A DNA stretch of 64,000 bases from Pseudonocardia alni. Its GTDB lineage: Bacteria > Actinomycetota > Actinomycetes > Mycobacteriales > Pseudonocardiaceae. The first letter of the stretch is position 1, and each line of letters begins with the position of its first letter. Location of the stretch: contig NZ_PHUJ01000003.1 of assembly GCF_002813375.1 (NCBI RefSeq), positions 3,596,001 to 3,660,000 of the forward strand, read 5' to 3'. A program made the position numbers and the translations under genes. Shown here one piece after another: positions 1 through 8,676 of this stretch. The notes under the pieces were generated by a model. That model was not told the DNA's origin. It was given only the letters and a program-made list of their open reading frames with translations, and did not search any database.

Positions 1-975
1 CACACCGGCTCGCACAAGATCAACAATGTGCTGGGGCAGGCGCTGCTCACCAAGCGCATGGGCAAGACCCGGGTCATCGCCGAGACCGGTGCGGGCCAGC
101 ACGGCGTCGCCTCGGCCACGGCCGCCGCCCTGATGGGCCTGGAGTGCGTCGTCTACATGGGCGAGGTCGACACCGAGCGCCAGGCGCTCAACGTCGCCCG
201 GATGCGCATGCTCGGAGCGGAGGTCCGCCCGGTCACCTCGGGCACGCGGACCCTCAAGGACGCGATGAACGAGGCCATGCGCGACTGGGTCACCAACGTG
301 GCCGACACGCACTACCTCATCGGCTCGGTCGCCGGGCCCCACCCGTTCCCGGCGATGGTGCGCGACTTCCAGCGGATCATCGGCGTCGAGGCGCGGCAGC
401 AGGTCCAGGACCTCACCGGTGCCCTGCCCGACCTGGTCTGCGCCTGCGTCGGCGGCGGCTCCAACGCGATGGGCATCTTCCACGCGTTCCTCGACGACAC
501 CTCCGTCGAGCTGGTCGGCTTCGAGGCCGGCGGCGACGGCGTCGACACCCCGCGGCACGCCTCCTCCATCGGCGGCGGTGACGTCGGCGTCCTGCACGGC
601 TCGCGCAGCTTCATCCTCCAGGACGAGGACGGCCAGACCCGCGACTCGCACTCCATCTCCGCGGGCCTGGACTACCCGGGCGTCGGCCCGGAGCACTCGT
701 GGCTGCACGACATGAGGCGCGCCCGCTACGAGTCGGTCACCGACGCCGAGGCGATGGAGGCCTTCCGCCTGCTCTGCCGCACCGAGGGCATCATCCCGGC
801 CATCGAGAGCGCGCACGCGCTGGCCGGTGCGCTGCGCGAGGCGACGCGCCTGGGCGAGGGCAAGGTCGTGCTGGTCAACCTGTCCGGCCGTGGCGACAAG
901 GACGTCGACACCGCCGCGAAGTACTTCCAGCTGATCGACGACGAGGGCAACGCCGTGACGGACGGAGCGGTCTGA
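1..975 (+). CDS. trpB: Tryptophan synthase beta chain, 5' end outside window
   Basis: Catalyses the PLP-dependent joining of indole and serine to make tryptophan. The reading frame is open from base 1. The first residues contain the PLP-lysine motif HTGSHKIN (Lys at visible residue 6), and CVGGGSNA near residue 150 is the cofactor phosphate loop. The usual length is about 400 residues and 324 are visible, so roughly 80-100 N-terminal residues lie upstream. The stop overlaps the trpA start (TGATG), which implies translational coupling and co-expression of the alpha2beta2 complex. Family identity is certain. Confidence 0.97.
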   Translation, partial: HTGSHKINNVLGQALLTKRMGKTRVIAETGAGQHGVASATAAALMGLECVVYMGEVDTERQALNVARMRMLGAEVRPVTSGTRTLKDAMNEAMRDWVTNVADTHYLIGSVAGPHPFPAMVRDFQRIIGVEARQQVQDLTGALPDLVCACVGGGSNAMGIFHAFLDDTSVELVGFEAGGDGVDTPRHASSIGGGDVGVLHGSRSFILQDEDGQTRDSHSISAGLDYPGVGPEHSWLHDMRRARYESVTDAEAMEAFRLLCRTEGIIPAIESAHALAGALREATRLGEGKVVLVNLSGRGDKDVDTAAKYFQLIDDEGNAVTDGAV

Positions 976-1769
976 TGGGCAGCGTGGCGCAGCGGATCGA
1001 GCAGGTCCGCGCCGAGGGCCGGGCCGCGCTGGTCGGCTACCTGCCGGTCGGCTACCCGACCGTCGAGGGCTCGGTCGAGGCGATGCGGGCGATGGTCGCG
1101 GGCGGCGTCGACGTCGTCGAGATCGGCCTGCCCTACTCCGACCCGCTGATGGACGGCCCGGTCATCCAGCGCGCCACCCAGCAGGCGCTGGACAACGGCG
1201 CCCGCTCCCGCGACGCGTTCACCGCCGTCCGCGGGGTCGTCGACGCCGGTGCCCCGGCGCTGGTCATGACCTACTGGAACCTGATCGACCGCTACGGCAT
1301 CGAGCGGTTCGCCGCCGACCTCGCCGCGGCCGGCGGCTCCGGCCTGATCACGCCCGACCTGCTGCCCGACGACTGCGACGAGTGGCTGGCGGCGTCGGAG
1401 TCCCACGACCTGGACCGGGTCTTCCTGGTCGCCCAGACCACCACCCCCGAGCGGATGCGGATGACCGTCGAGGCCAGCCGCGGCTTCCTCTACGCCGCCT
1501 CGCTGATGGGCGTCACCGGGGTCCGCTCGGTGGGCGTCGAGGCCCGTGACCTGGTCGCCCGCGCGCGCGAGGTCGCAACCCTGCCGGTGTGCGTCGGCCT
1601 GGGTGTGCGGACCGCCGAGCAGGCGGCCGACGTCGCCTCCTACGCCGACGGCGTCATCGTCGGGACGGCGTTCGTGCAGGCGCTGGAGTCCGGCGGGCCG
1701 TCGGCGGTCGAGTCGCTCGCCCGCGAACTCGCCGAGGGCGTCCGCGCCGCGGAGCGCGTCTCCGCCTGA
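975..1769 (+). CDS. trpA: Tryptophan synthase alpha chain
   Basis: Cleaves indole-3-glycerol phosphate and passes indole to TrpB. The 264-residue product has the normal family length and is a TIM barrel. The catalytic Glu lies in VVEIGLPYSDPLMDGP and the catalytic Asp in the same stretch, near residues 49-60. The phosphate-binding C-terminal loops (VGLGVRT, GVIVGTAFV) are present. The ATG at 975 overlaps the trpB stop by one base. Upstream in-frame codons fall inside trpB, so 975 is preferred. A strong hairpin follows the stop, ending the trp operon. Confidence 0.97.
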   Translation: MGSVAQRIEQVRAEGRAALVGYLPVGYPTVEGSVEAMRAMVAGGVDVVEIGLPYSDPLMDGPVIQRATQQALDNGARSRDAFTAVRGVVDAGAPALVMTYWNLIDRYGIERFAADLAAAGGSGLITPDLLPDDCDEWLAASESHDLDRVFLVAQTTTPERMRMTVEASRGFLYAASLMGVTGVRSVGVEARDLVARAREVATLPVCVGLGVRTAEQAADVASYADGVIVGTAFVQALESGGPSAVESLARELAEGVRAAERVSA

Positions 1770-1781
1770 CCCTCCTCCAGC

Positions 1782-1814
1782 GGCCGCGTCCGCCCCTCGT
1801 GGGCGGGCGCGGCC
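1782..1814 (+). terminator. Hairpin terminator after trpA
   Basis: A 14-bp stem (1782-1795 with 1801-1814, one G-T wobble) and a 5-nt loop starts 13 nt after the trpA stop. There is no U-tract, as is usual in high-GC actinobacteria. Confidence 0.7.
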
Positions 1815-2396
1815 GTCGTGTGTCGTCGGGCCGTCGGTCGCAGCTCCCGACCGGCCACCGGCCGACCGACCGGCCGTCCGCGGCGGTCCCGCCGGGCTCC
1901 GGGGCGCCCGGGGCTGCCGCCTCCGGCTGTGCCGGCGTGCCCGCCCGCGCCGCCGGAGGCCGACTGCACGGGACCAGCGGTGGTCGCGCGCGGTGAACGT
2001 CGTGTCCCTGAGAGTCATCGCGCCGGTCGGTCGTACGTCCGTACTCCGACCGGAGCGATCGGTCCCCGCCCGCCGGACACCGACGACCGGACGGCGGTGC
2101 GCGTTCTCAGGAACGCAACCCCGTCCCGGTGGGGTTCCTATGTTCGTGTCACCGCACCGCGGCCCGCTCCCCCCGGATGCCGCGGCGGTGGCCGGGGCTC
2201 CCCACCCGGCCGGTTCCACGAACCGGAGTGATCCGATGACCCGCCCCCTGCGCGGACGCGCCCCCGGCGTCCGCCCGACCGTAGCGTCGCACCCGCGACC
2301 GGCCCGAGGCCGGTCCGTGACGGTCCACCGCTCGCGCACCCACCACCCCCGCCCGCTGCGGGCACCCTCACCGGCCGGGCGCACGCCCGGCGACCG
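1815..2396. other. Intergenic region, possible promoter
   Basis: No coding frame here has a family-like product. An ECF-sigma-like pair, GGAAC at 2110-2114 and GGTT at 2133-2136, lies inside a small inverted repeat (AACCCC/GGGGTT). It could drive the flavocytochrome cluster that begins at 2397. This is a weak pattern match only. Confidence 0.3.
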
Positions 2397-3773
2397 GTGA
2401 CCCGCCCGGTTCCGCATCCGGTCACCGCACCCCTGCGGCGGGACACCCCGCCGCCCGCCGACGCCTGGCTGGCGCACCGCCGCGCCCGCACGGTGTGGGG
2501 ATCTGTGCTGGTCACGGTCCTCGTCGGCCCGTCGTTGATCTGGATGCTCCGTTCCGGACCGCAGCCGCTGCTGCACCAGCTCTCGGTGCTGACCGGGCTG
2601 CTCGCGCTGTCGGCGATGGTGATCGTCGCGGTGCTGCCGTCCCGGGTGCGCGGGCTCTCCGGCGCCCTCGGCCTGGAGACCCTGCTCGGCCTGCACCGCA
2701 GGCTCGGCGTGCTCGCCGGGGTGCTGGTCGCGCTGCACCTCGCCTGCGTGGTGGCCGACCACCCCGAACGTGTCGGGTTGCTCGTGCCGCTCGCCGCACC
2801 GGCCCGCGGCCAGGCAGCCACCCTCGCGACGATCGCGGTCGTCGTGCTGCTGGTGCTCGCACTGCGCGGTGTCCGGTCCGGCTCGCACGAGGTGTGGCGT
2901 TGGCTGCACCTGAGTCTGGCCGCGGTCGTCGTCGGCGCGTCGTCGCTGCACGTGCTGTGGCTGAACAACCTGGTCGGCGACGCCGTCATGGGGCCCGTGC
3001 TGGGCGGGCTCGGCCTGCTGCTGGTCGCGGTGCTGGTGCTCCGCTGGGGCGCCCGCGCGGCGACCGGCGAGTTCCGGGTGCACGTCGTGCGCCCGGAGAG
3101 CCCCACCGTGTCGACGCTCGTCCTCGCCCGGCCCGGCCGGCACGCCGGACCGTGGTTCCGGCCCGGCCAGTTCGCCTGGCTGCGGCTGGAGCGGATGTCG
3201 GTGGAGGAGCACCCGTTCACCATCGCGTCGTCGGCGTCCGACCGCGGCCGGGTCGAGTTCACCGTCCGGCACACCGGCGACTTCGCCGGGCGGTTGCGCG
3301 AGCTGCGTCGCGGCGACCCGGTCTGGGTGGACGGCCCCTACGGCTCGTTCACCCCGGACTCGGTGCCGTCCACCGGGCTCGTGCTGATCGCGGGCGGCGT
3401 CGGGATCACCCCGATGATGAGCATGCTGCGCACCGCCGCCGACCGCGGCGACCGGCGGCCGTACCGGCTGGTCGTGCACGCCCGTGACCGCGCCGACCTG
3501 CTGTTCCGGGCCGAGCTCGCGCACCTGCGCACGCTGATCGACCTGCAGGTCACCGAGGTGCTGCGCCGCCCGTCGGCGGACTGGTCCGGGGCGACCGGGC
3601 CGATCGACACCGCGCTGCTCGCCGCCGTCCTGACCGACCTCGACGACCCGGCCCGCCGGCTCGACTACTTCGTCTGCGGCCGACCGCAGCTCGTCGGCGA
3701 CGTCCTCGCCACCCTCACCGCGCTCGGTGTCCCGGACGACCGGGTGCACACCGAGCAGTTCGCCCAGGTCTGA
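2397..3773 (+). CDS. Ferric-reductase-type flavocytochrome (heme b membrane domain plus FAD/NAD(P) domain)
   Basis: Predicted to move electrons from cytosolic NAD(P)H through FAD and two b hemes across the membrane. Residues about 35-220 hold six hydrophobic helices. Two H-x13-H pairs (around LLGLHRRLG and VWRWLHLSL) match the bis-His heme pattern of ferric reductases and NADPH oxidases. The cytosolic half has RPGQFAWLRL and HPFTIASS for FAD (about residue 271), GGVGITPMM for NAD(P) (about 333) and YFVCGRP near the end. No [2Fe-2S] domain is fused. Start is GTG 2397. It leads a run of five more genes on the same strand ending with a Rieske protein. The electron acceptor is unknown; metal reductase or oxidase would both fit. 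Confidence 0.85.
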   Translation: MTRPVPHPVTAPLRRDTPPPADAWLAHRRARTVWGSVLVTVLVGPSLIWMLRSGPQPLLHQLSVLTGLLALSAMVIVAVLPSRVRGLSGALGLETLLGLHRRLGVLAGVLVALHLACVVADHPERVGLLVPLAAPARGQAATLATIAVVVLLVLALRGVRSGSHEVWRWLHLSLAAVVVGASSLHVLWLNNLVGDAVMGPVLGGLGLLLVAVLVLRWGARAATGEFRVHVVRPESPTVSTLVLARPGRHAGPWFRPGQFAWLRLERMSVEEHPFTIASSASDRGRVEFTVRHTGDFAGRLRELRRGDPVWVDGPYGSFTPDSVPSTGLVLIAGGVGITPMMSMLRTAADRGDRRPYRLVVHARDRADLLFRAELAHLRTLIDLQVTEVLRRPSADWSGATGPIDTALLAAVLTDLDDPARRLDYFVCGRPQLVGDVLATLTALGVPDDRVHTEQFAQV

Positions 3774-3790
3774 GAAGGGGAGGAGAACCC

Positions 3791-4759
3791 ATGTCCCGCC
3801 GGATCCCCGGCCCGCTCCGCTGGTCGGTGCTCGCCGCACTGGCCGCGGTCGCCGCCGTCGTGCTCGCCCAGTACTGGGTGGCGACGTCGGCCGCCACCGA
3901 CCAGCAGCAGGGGTGGACGCAGACCCGGTGGGGTCCGCTCGGCCCCGCCGACCGCGACCTGCTCCAGAAGGTGCGCCTCGCCGGTCTCTGGGAGGCCCCG
4001 ACCGGGCAGCAGGGCGAGCAGCAGGCCACCGCGCCCGCCGTCCGCGAGGTCGCCCGCAAGCTCGGCGTCGAGCACCACGACCTCGACGAGCTGGTCCGCT
4101 CCACCGCCGAACAGCTCGGGGTCCTGCTGCCCAGCAGGCCCAACGACCAGCAGATCGGCTGGATGAACGACCTGACGGTCCGCACCGGGACCGACTACGA
4201 CCGCCAGTTCGTGCAGATCCTGCGCGCCGCGCACGGCTCGGTCCTGCCGGTGATCACCGACGTCAAGGTCGGCACCCGCAACGAGCTCATGCGGCAGTTC
4301 GCGAACGAGGCGTCGGTGTACGTCACCCGGCACATCGGCTATCTGGAGTCGACCGGGCTCGTCGACTACGCGGCGCTGCCCGCCCCGCCCGACCCGGTGC
4401 CGACCGGGACCCGCACCGCGTCCGACGTCGTCGTGCCGGCGCTGGTGGTCGGGGTCGCGCTGCTCGCCGCGGGCGGACTGCTCATGACCCTGCACCGGCG
4501 CGGCCGCCCGGCCCCCGGCCCGGCCGCCGCCTTCGTCCCCGCCCCGCGCCACCCCCGCGACGGCGCCCGGCGGGCCCTGCCGGTCGGCCCACCCGACCCC
4601 TGGGACGAGCTGGCGCACGTGCCACCCGTCCGGCCGCAGCCCGATCCCGAGCCCGGCCTCACCGACGCCACCCCCCACGACCTGGACACCGACACCGGAG
4701 CGCCGCCCTCCCGCACCACCGGAGCGCACCGCACCGCCCCGAGGAGCCGATACCGATGA
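3791..4759 (+). CDS. DUF4142 (ferritin-like) membrane protein
   Basis: 322 residues. An N-terminal membrane anchor (LAALAAVAAVVLAQYW) is followed by a mostly helical region, about residues 50-195, that resembles DUF4142: ADRDLLQKVRLAGLWE near the start and YVTRHIGYLE near the end. A second hydrophobic helix lies at about 216-236, then a proline-rich cytosolic tail. DUF4142 proteins are exported four-helix domains of unclear role. The ATG sits 17 nt after the preceding stop with GGGGAGGAG as ribosome site. Its stop overlaps the next start (ATGA), so it is co-translated with the next exported protein. Confidence 0.75.
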   Translation: MSRRIPGPLRWSVLAALAAVAAVVLAQYWVATSAATDQQQGWTQTRWGPLGPADRDLLQKVRLAGLWEAPTGQQGEQQATAPAVREVARKLGVEHHDLDELVRSTAEQLGVLLPSRPNDQQIGWMNDLTVRTGTDYDRQFVQILRAAHGSVLPVITDVKVGTRNELMRQFANEASVYVTRHIGYLESTGLVDYAALPAPPDPVPTGTRTASDVVVPALVVGVALLAAGGLLMTLHRRGRPAPGPAAAFVPAPRHPRDGARRALPVGPPDPWDELAHVPPVRPQPDPEPGLTDATPHDLDTDTGAPPSRTTGAHRTAPRSRYR

Positions 4760-5718
4760 GATCCTCCACCAGCCGCAGCAGGACGATCGCGGTCACCGCG
4801 CTCGCCCTGGGCCTGCTCGTCGCCGGGCCCGCCGCCTACGCCGCCGGGGCCGCCTCCGCCGACCGGAGCGACCGGCCGGCGAACGTCGCCTCCGGGCCGT
4901 ACGACTCGACCGGTTCGTCCGGAGGGTCCGGCTCGTCCGAGGGTGACTCCGGATCCGGGAGTTCCTCCGGGGGCGGGGAGCACGACCACGCCGGGCACAC
5001 GGGCTCCGGCTCGTCGGGCTCCGGCTCGTCGGGCTCCGGCTCATCGGGCTCCGGTGACGGGTCCGGTGACAGCGCCGGGGCCGGGGCCGGTGGCGGCTCG
5101 GCCGACCAGGGTTCCGGCAGCGCGGGGGACGAGCCCGACGCGGGCGACGGGGAGAAGAAGGGCGCGCCGTCGGCGCTCGACATCCTCGCCGTCGACTGCT
5201 CCGGCAGCCGGCTCACCGCCCACGACGGCTTCCAGAAGGCGCCCCGCTGCGTGTCCACCGCGTTCGGCGAGGTCGCCGACGCCGACCGCAGTCCGTCGCT
5301 GCTCATCACCCAGGCCCCGACGACGGTCCGGCCCGGGGAGTCGTTCCGCCTGACCGTCAGCACCCGGAACCTGGTCCGCGACCGGTTCCTCCCCGCGGCC
5401 CAGGGCGGCTACTACGCCGAGGCGTCCCTGCTCGACGGCCAGGGACTCCAGCGCGGCCACTTCCACACCGCCTGCCGGATCCTGCCCGACCCGGGCGAGG
5501 CACCGGACTCGTCGCCCGATCCGCTGTTCTTCCAGGCCACCGAGGACGGCGGTGGAGGGGCACGGCCGGACAGCGTCACGATCGACGTGCCCGGCGTCGA
5601 ACAGGCCGGCGAGCTGCAGTGCTCGTCGTGGGCGGGGGACGGGTCGCACCGCACCCCGATGATGCAGCGGGCCAACCAGACGCCCGCGTTCGACTCGGTC
5701 CGGATCGAGGTGGGCTGA
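4756..5718 (+). CDS. Exported Ser/Gly-rich protein with conserved C-terminal domain
   Basis: 320 residues with a signal peptide at residues 1-33 (AVTALALGLLVAGPAAYAAG). Residues about 50-140 are a low-complexity Ser/Gly linker with a GEHDHAGHTG histidine patch and Gly-Ser tandem repeats. The C-terminal 180 residues are a folded domain with four cysteines visible (around DCSGSR, PRCVS, TACRILP, LQCSSW), likely two disulfides. It contains RGHFHTACR, a His/Cys motif that could bind metal. Similar actinobacterial proteins tend to carry uninformative names. Function is unknown; the context suggests a partner of the neighbouring redox proteins. Confidence 0.65.
   Translation: MRSSTSRSRTIAVTALALGLLVAGPAAYAAGAASADRSDRPANVASGPYDSTGSSGGSGSSEGDSGSGSSSGGGEHDHAGHTGSGSSGSGSSGSGSSGSGDGSGDSAGAGAGGGSADQGSGSAGDEPDAGDGEKKGAPSALDILAVDCSGSRLTAHDGFQKAPRCVSTAFGEVADADRSPSLLITQAPTTVRPGESFRLTVSTRNLVRDRFLPAAQGGYYAEASLLDGQGLQRGHFHTACRILPDPGEAPDSSPDPLFFQATEDGGGGARPDSVTIDVPGVEQAGELQCSSWAGDGSHRTPMMQRANQTPAFDSVRIEVG
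5002..5054 (+). repeat. 15-bp tandem repeat in the linker of the exported protein
   Basis: About 3.5 units of GGCTCCGGCTCGTCG (the third unit carries a single change, CATCG). They encode Gly-Ser-Gly-Ser-Ser repeats, an in-frame array prone to length variation. Confidence 0.8.
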
Positions 5719-5719
5719 C

Positions 5720-6280
5720 ATGCGGCTCTCCGGACCCCTCCTGACCATGGTCGCCGTCGGCGCGGTCGCCGCCGGGGCCGCGACGGCGAACGTCGTGCTC
5801 ACCGCGGAACCGGAACCGCTGCCCGCGGCGGCCCCCGCCGCCGTCGAACAGGCCGCGGGCTCGCTCCCCCTCCCGGCGGCGCCCGCTCCGACGGCCGCCC
5901 CGGCACCGGCCGCGACCGACGAGGTCGTCTACACGGGCCGGTCGACGAACGGGAAGGTCACCGTCGACATCCGGGTCACCGACGGCGCCGTGCAGGCCTA
6001 CGTCTGCGACAACCGCGGCATCGAGTCCTGGACGAGGGGCACCGCCGCCCCCGGCGGCACCACCCGCCTGACCGGCAAGGACGGCGCCGAGGTCGAGTAC
6101 ACCGTCGCCGACGGCGTCGCCACCGGCACCGCCCGCGCCGACGGGAGGTCCTGGGACTTCACCGCGACCCGGACCGACGCGTCCGACCCGGCCCCGGCCC
6201 CGGCCGCCGCACCCGCCGAGGCCCCGGCCGAGGCGCCGGCTCCGTCCATCGGCGGCAGCGGCTACGGCGGTGGGTACTGA
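5720..6280 (+). CDS. Small exported beta-rich protein, unknown function
   Basis: 186 residues. A signal peptide or anchor (residues 1-25) is followed by an Ala/Pro linker. A domain of about 85 residues (VYTGRSTNGKVTVDIRVTDG onwards) is predicted beta-rich and includes AYVCDNRGIESW. An Ala-Pro tail ends in SGYGGGY. It starts two bases after the previous stop and its stop overlaps the next start, so it is clearly in the operon. No family was recognised. Confidence 0.6.
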   Translation: MRLSGPLLTMVAVGAVAAGAATANVVLTAEPEPLPAAAPAAVEQAAGSLPLPAAPAPTAAPAPAATDEVVYTGRSTNGKVTVDIRVTDGAVQAYVCDNRGIESWTRGTAAPGGTTRLTGKDGAEVEYTVADGVATGTARADGRSWDFTATRTDASDPAPAPAAAPAEAPAEAPAPSIGGSGYGGGY

Positions 6281-7626
6281 TGTCCCCCCGCGCGCGGCAC
6301 GCGGACCGCGAGCTCACCGACCCGGTCGGGTTCGCCCCGGTCTCCGCGGACATCCCGAACCCCCGCGGCCCCGAGCACAGCGGCGGCTGGGCCGCCGTTG
6401 CGGAGCCGTCCTGGGCACCCGACCACGACCCCGGCGGCGGCGCGGACCGGTGGGCGGGCACCGCCGACCGTCGCCGCGACGCCGTCGCGGGTGACCTGTT
6501 CACCCCGACCGGCCCGCTCACCCCGCCCCCGGGCGGCGGCTCGGGCACCCACGGGGTCGCCACGCCGCGCCGCCCGGCGCCCGACGCCGGGGCCGCGCGT
6601 CCCGGCCGCCCGCGCCGGGCCGCCGGTGACGACCCGCCGTCCGCATGGTCCGCGGGCGCCGACGACACGGCCTGGTCCGGGAGCACCCCCGGCCGCTCCC
6701 GGCCCGCCGGTGCGGACCGGCTGCACCGGTCCGACGACGCCGACCACCGCGGCCGGCCGGCAGGCACGGCCGACCACCCCGACGCCTACGAACCGCTCGC
6801 CGGCTACGCCGAACCCGGCCGCTACGACCGGACGGGCTACGGGACGGGCGACGGGGCGGCCGCCGGTGCCGACGTCCGCACCGGCGCCCCGGCCGAGGAC
6901 CCGGCTGCCGCGTACCGCGAGCGCCCCGCACGCCCCGCACGCCCCGCCGTCCGCGACCGGGCCGACGGCGACGACGGCCCCGCCCGCCGGCCCGGTCGGC
7001 GCGGCCCCGGCCGTCGACGGTCCCGCGCGACGGCACCCGACCCGGCGCGGGCCCGTCGCCGCCCCGACGCCGAGGCGGCCCACGACGTCGCGGTCCCGGC
7101 GGAGGGCCTGTCGTGGCGGGTCGTCGCCGTCCCCGTCGTGGTCGGGTCGCTGGTCGCGGTCGCGCTCGGCGTCTGGGCCCGCCAGCACGTCGGCACCGGC
7201 GTCGCGGTCAACCTCGCCGGCTTCTCCAGCGGCGCCGCGGCCAAGGCGTGGCTCGGTTCGGCCGCCCTGGTCCTCGCGGTCGTCCAGGGCGTCACCGGCC
7301 GGATGATGATGCGCGGCTACGCCGACCCGGTCACCGCGGTCGCGCACCGCTGGTCGGGCCGCGCCGCGGTGCTGGTGACCGTGCCCGTCGCCGTGCAGTG
7401 CCTCTACGCGTTTGGCTGGTCCGGCGCGACGACGTCGGCGCTGCTGCACTCCGCGCTCGGCTGCCTGTTCTACGGCGCGTTCGTCACCAAGATGCTGCTC
7501 CTGCGCCGCCCCGGCGTGCCCGGGTGGCTGCTCGCCGTCGCGGGCGGGGTGCTGCTCGCGGTCCTCGCCGGGGTCTGGTCGACCTCGGCGCTGTGGTTCT
7601 TCGCCGGCCACGGCCTGTCGTTCTGA
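6280..7626 (+). CDS. DUF6529 / cytochrome b561-like membrane protein with long disordered N-terminus
   Basis: 448 residues. Residues 1-275 are Pro/Arg/Gly-rich and look disordered. Residues about 280-445 contain four or five hydrophobic helices. The histidines in TAVAHRWSGR, LLHSALGC and FFAGHGLSF would suit b-heme ligation, as in b561-type proteins. The domain resembles the actinobacterial DUF6529 family, often found next to Rieske proteins. ATG 6280 overlaps the preceding stop. Inferred role: quinol or heme relay between the membrane pool and the Rieske protein encoded next. Confidence 0.65.
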   Translation: MSPRARHADRELTDPVGFAPVSADIPNPRGPEHSGGWAAVAEPSWAPDHDPGGGADRWAGTADRRRDAVAGDLFTPTGPLTPPPGGGSGTHGVATPRRPAPDAGAARPGRPRRAAGDDPPSAWSAGADDTAWSGSTPGRSRPAGADRLHRSDDADHRGRPAGTADHPDAYEPLAGYAEPGRYDRTGYGTGDGAAAGADVRTGAPAEDPAAAYRERPARPARPAVRDRADGDDGPARRPGRRGPGRRRSRATAPDPARARRRPDAEAAHDVAVPAEGLSWRVVAVPVVVGSLVAVALGVWARQHVGTGVAVNLAGFSSGAAAKAWLGSAALVLAVVQGVTGRMMMRGYADPVTAVAHRWSGRAAVLVTVPVAVQCLYAFGWSGATTSALLHSALGCLFYGAFVTKMLLLRRPGVPGWLLAVAGGVLLAVLAGVWSTSALWFFAGHGLSF

Positions 7627-7665
7627 CCCCCCGACCGCTCCCACCGTCCCCCCGGAGGTCCCCCC

Positions 7666-8124
7666 GTGTCCCCGATCCCGCGCCGCCGGCTCCTCGCCGG
7701 CGCCGGTGCCGCCGTGGCCTGCTGCGCCGCGGGCTGCGCCACCTACGGAACCCCGCGCGACACGGCGCCCGCCGCGCCCGCACCGACCACCCCCGCCCCC
7801 GCGGCGGCCGCCCCGAGCAGCAGCGCCGCCGCGGCACCGGCCGGCATCGCCGCCGTCGACGACGTCCCGGTCGGCGGCGGCCGGGTCTTCGCCGAGCAGA
7901 AGGTCGTCGTGACCCGCCCGGACGCGGACACCGTCCTGGCGTTCGACGCGACCTGCCCGCACCAGGGCTGTCTCGTCGACCAGGTCTCCCCGGCCGGCAT
8001 CTCCTGTCCCTGTCACGGCAGCCTGTTCGCCGTCTCCGACGGGGCCCCGCTCGACGGCCCCGCCCAGGCCCCGCTCACCTCGCGACCGGTGCGGGTCGAG
8101 GGCGGGCAGGTGATCCTGGCCTGA
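7666..8124 (+). CDS. Rieske [2Fe-2S] lipoprotein
   Basis: 152 residues. The N-terminus RRRLLAGAGAAVACCAAGC combines a twin-arginine-like start with a lipobox Cys, so it is probably a membrane-anchored extracytoplasmic lipoprotein. After an Ala/Pro linker the Rieske fold carries both cluster motifs, CPHQGC (about residue 97) and CPCHGS (about residue 115), each supplying one Cys and one His ligand. Both disulfide cysteines of high-potential Rieske proteins are also present (second Cys of each motif). Start is GTG 7666. It ends the electron-transfer cluster. Confidence 0.9.
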   Translation: MSPIPRRRLLAGAGAAVACCAAGCATYGTPRDTAPAAPAPTTPAPAAAAPSSSAAAAPAGIAAVDDVPVGGGRVFAEQKVVVTRPDADTVLAFDATCPHQGCLVDQVSPAGISCPCHGSLFAVSDGAPLDGPAQAPLTSRPVRVEGGQVILA

Positions 8125-8538
8125 CCGGCAGCCCGTGGGACCGGCCCCGGCCCGGCGGGCCCACACCGTCGTGATCGTCGCTCGTCGGAGCGGTGTCCGC
8201 GCGTTCGCCCTGGAGTGTGCCGCCCGCTGAGAGCCCCGCGGGCGAACGACGGGCTCGGCTGGTCCGGACGGCCGAACGCATTCCCATCCGTCGCGCTCGC
8301 GGGTCCGCCCGCCGGTCGGGGTCTCAGCTCGCGAACTGCAGCCCCCGCCGGTCCGTAGCGTGCGGTCCGCACCGGTTCCGTGGTCGCTCCCCGACTTCCG
8401 CGCCGCGCGACACGCCGCCGGGTCCGGCGACGCTCCCCGTCGCCGGATCCGCGCGTCCTGGCCGCGGTGCCGGAGGACCGCCGTGCCCGGGACCTCGACC
8501 CCGGGCACGGCGGTGCACACCGCCGACGAGAGGTACCC
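8125..8538. other. Intergenic region with a strong hairpin
   Basis: No gene recognised. The main structure is the 14-bp perfect stem listed at 8478-8513, just upstream of a 45-codon ORF. Confidence 0.5.
8478..8513 (+). promoter_or_regulatory. Perfect 14-bp inverted repeat upstream of a small ORF
   Basis: CCGCCGTGCCCGGG (8478-8491) and its exact complement (8500-8513) flank an 8-nt loop. It lies 25 nt before the ATG at 8539. It could terminate transcription from the Rieske operon or regulate the small ORF. Confidence 0.5.
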
Positions 8539-8676
8539 ATGAGCACGTCAGAGACCCGCAGCGACGCCCCCGAGGTCCGGATCCCCGCCCCGCGGCGCTC
8601 GGAGTGGGGCGAGAGCTGGACCGATCGGCTCGGCTGGGAGGAGACCCCGGACCCCGAGCGGGTCAGCCGAGCGTGA
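8539..8676 (+). CDS. 45-residue acidic peptide, unknown
   Basis: The ATG has a good GAGAGG ribosome site 5-10 bases upstream. The peptide is polar, rich in Glu, Arg, Ser and Pro, with RRSEWGESWTDRLGWEE in its middle (three Trp residues). It has no signal peptide or membrane helix. Its 3' end overlaps the aldehyde dehydrogenase gene tail-to-tail by 14 bp. I considered a peptide-cofactor precursor (PqqA or MftA type), but their conserved residues are not present. A real small gene is likely from the ribosome site and codon bias. Confidence 0.5.
   Translation: MSTSETRSDAPEVRIPAPRRSEWGESWTDRLGWEETPDPERVSRA

Noticed and set aside
1770..2396. lgt next to trpA, common in actinobacteria
   Set aside because: Neither end of this gap encodes prolipoprotein diacylglyceryl transferase; the next gene is the flavocytochrome.
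726..3839. Very long open frame on the minus strand opposite trpA and the flavocytochrome gene
   Set aside because: It encodes a low-complexity Arg/Gly/Pro/Asp-rich product, is antisense to clear genes on the plus strand, and crosses the trpA terminator. It is a by-product of high GC content. Similar long antisense frames (for example 15319-19014 minus and 18513-22118 plus) were rejected for the same reason.
8539..8676. PqqA- or MftA-type cofactor peptide
   Set aside because: The conserved Glu/Tyr spacing of PqqA and the C-terminal Gly-Val-Tyr-like end of MftA are absent, and no radical-SAM gene is near.
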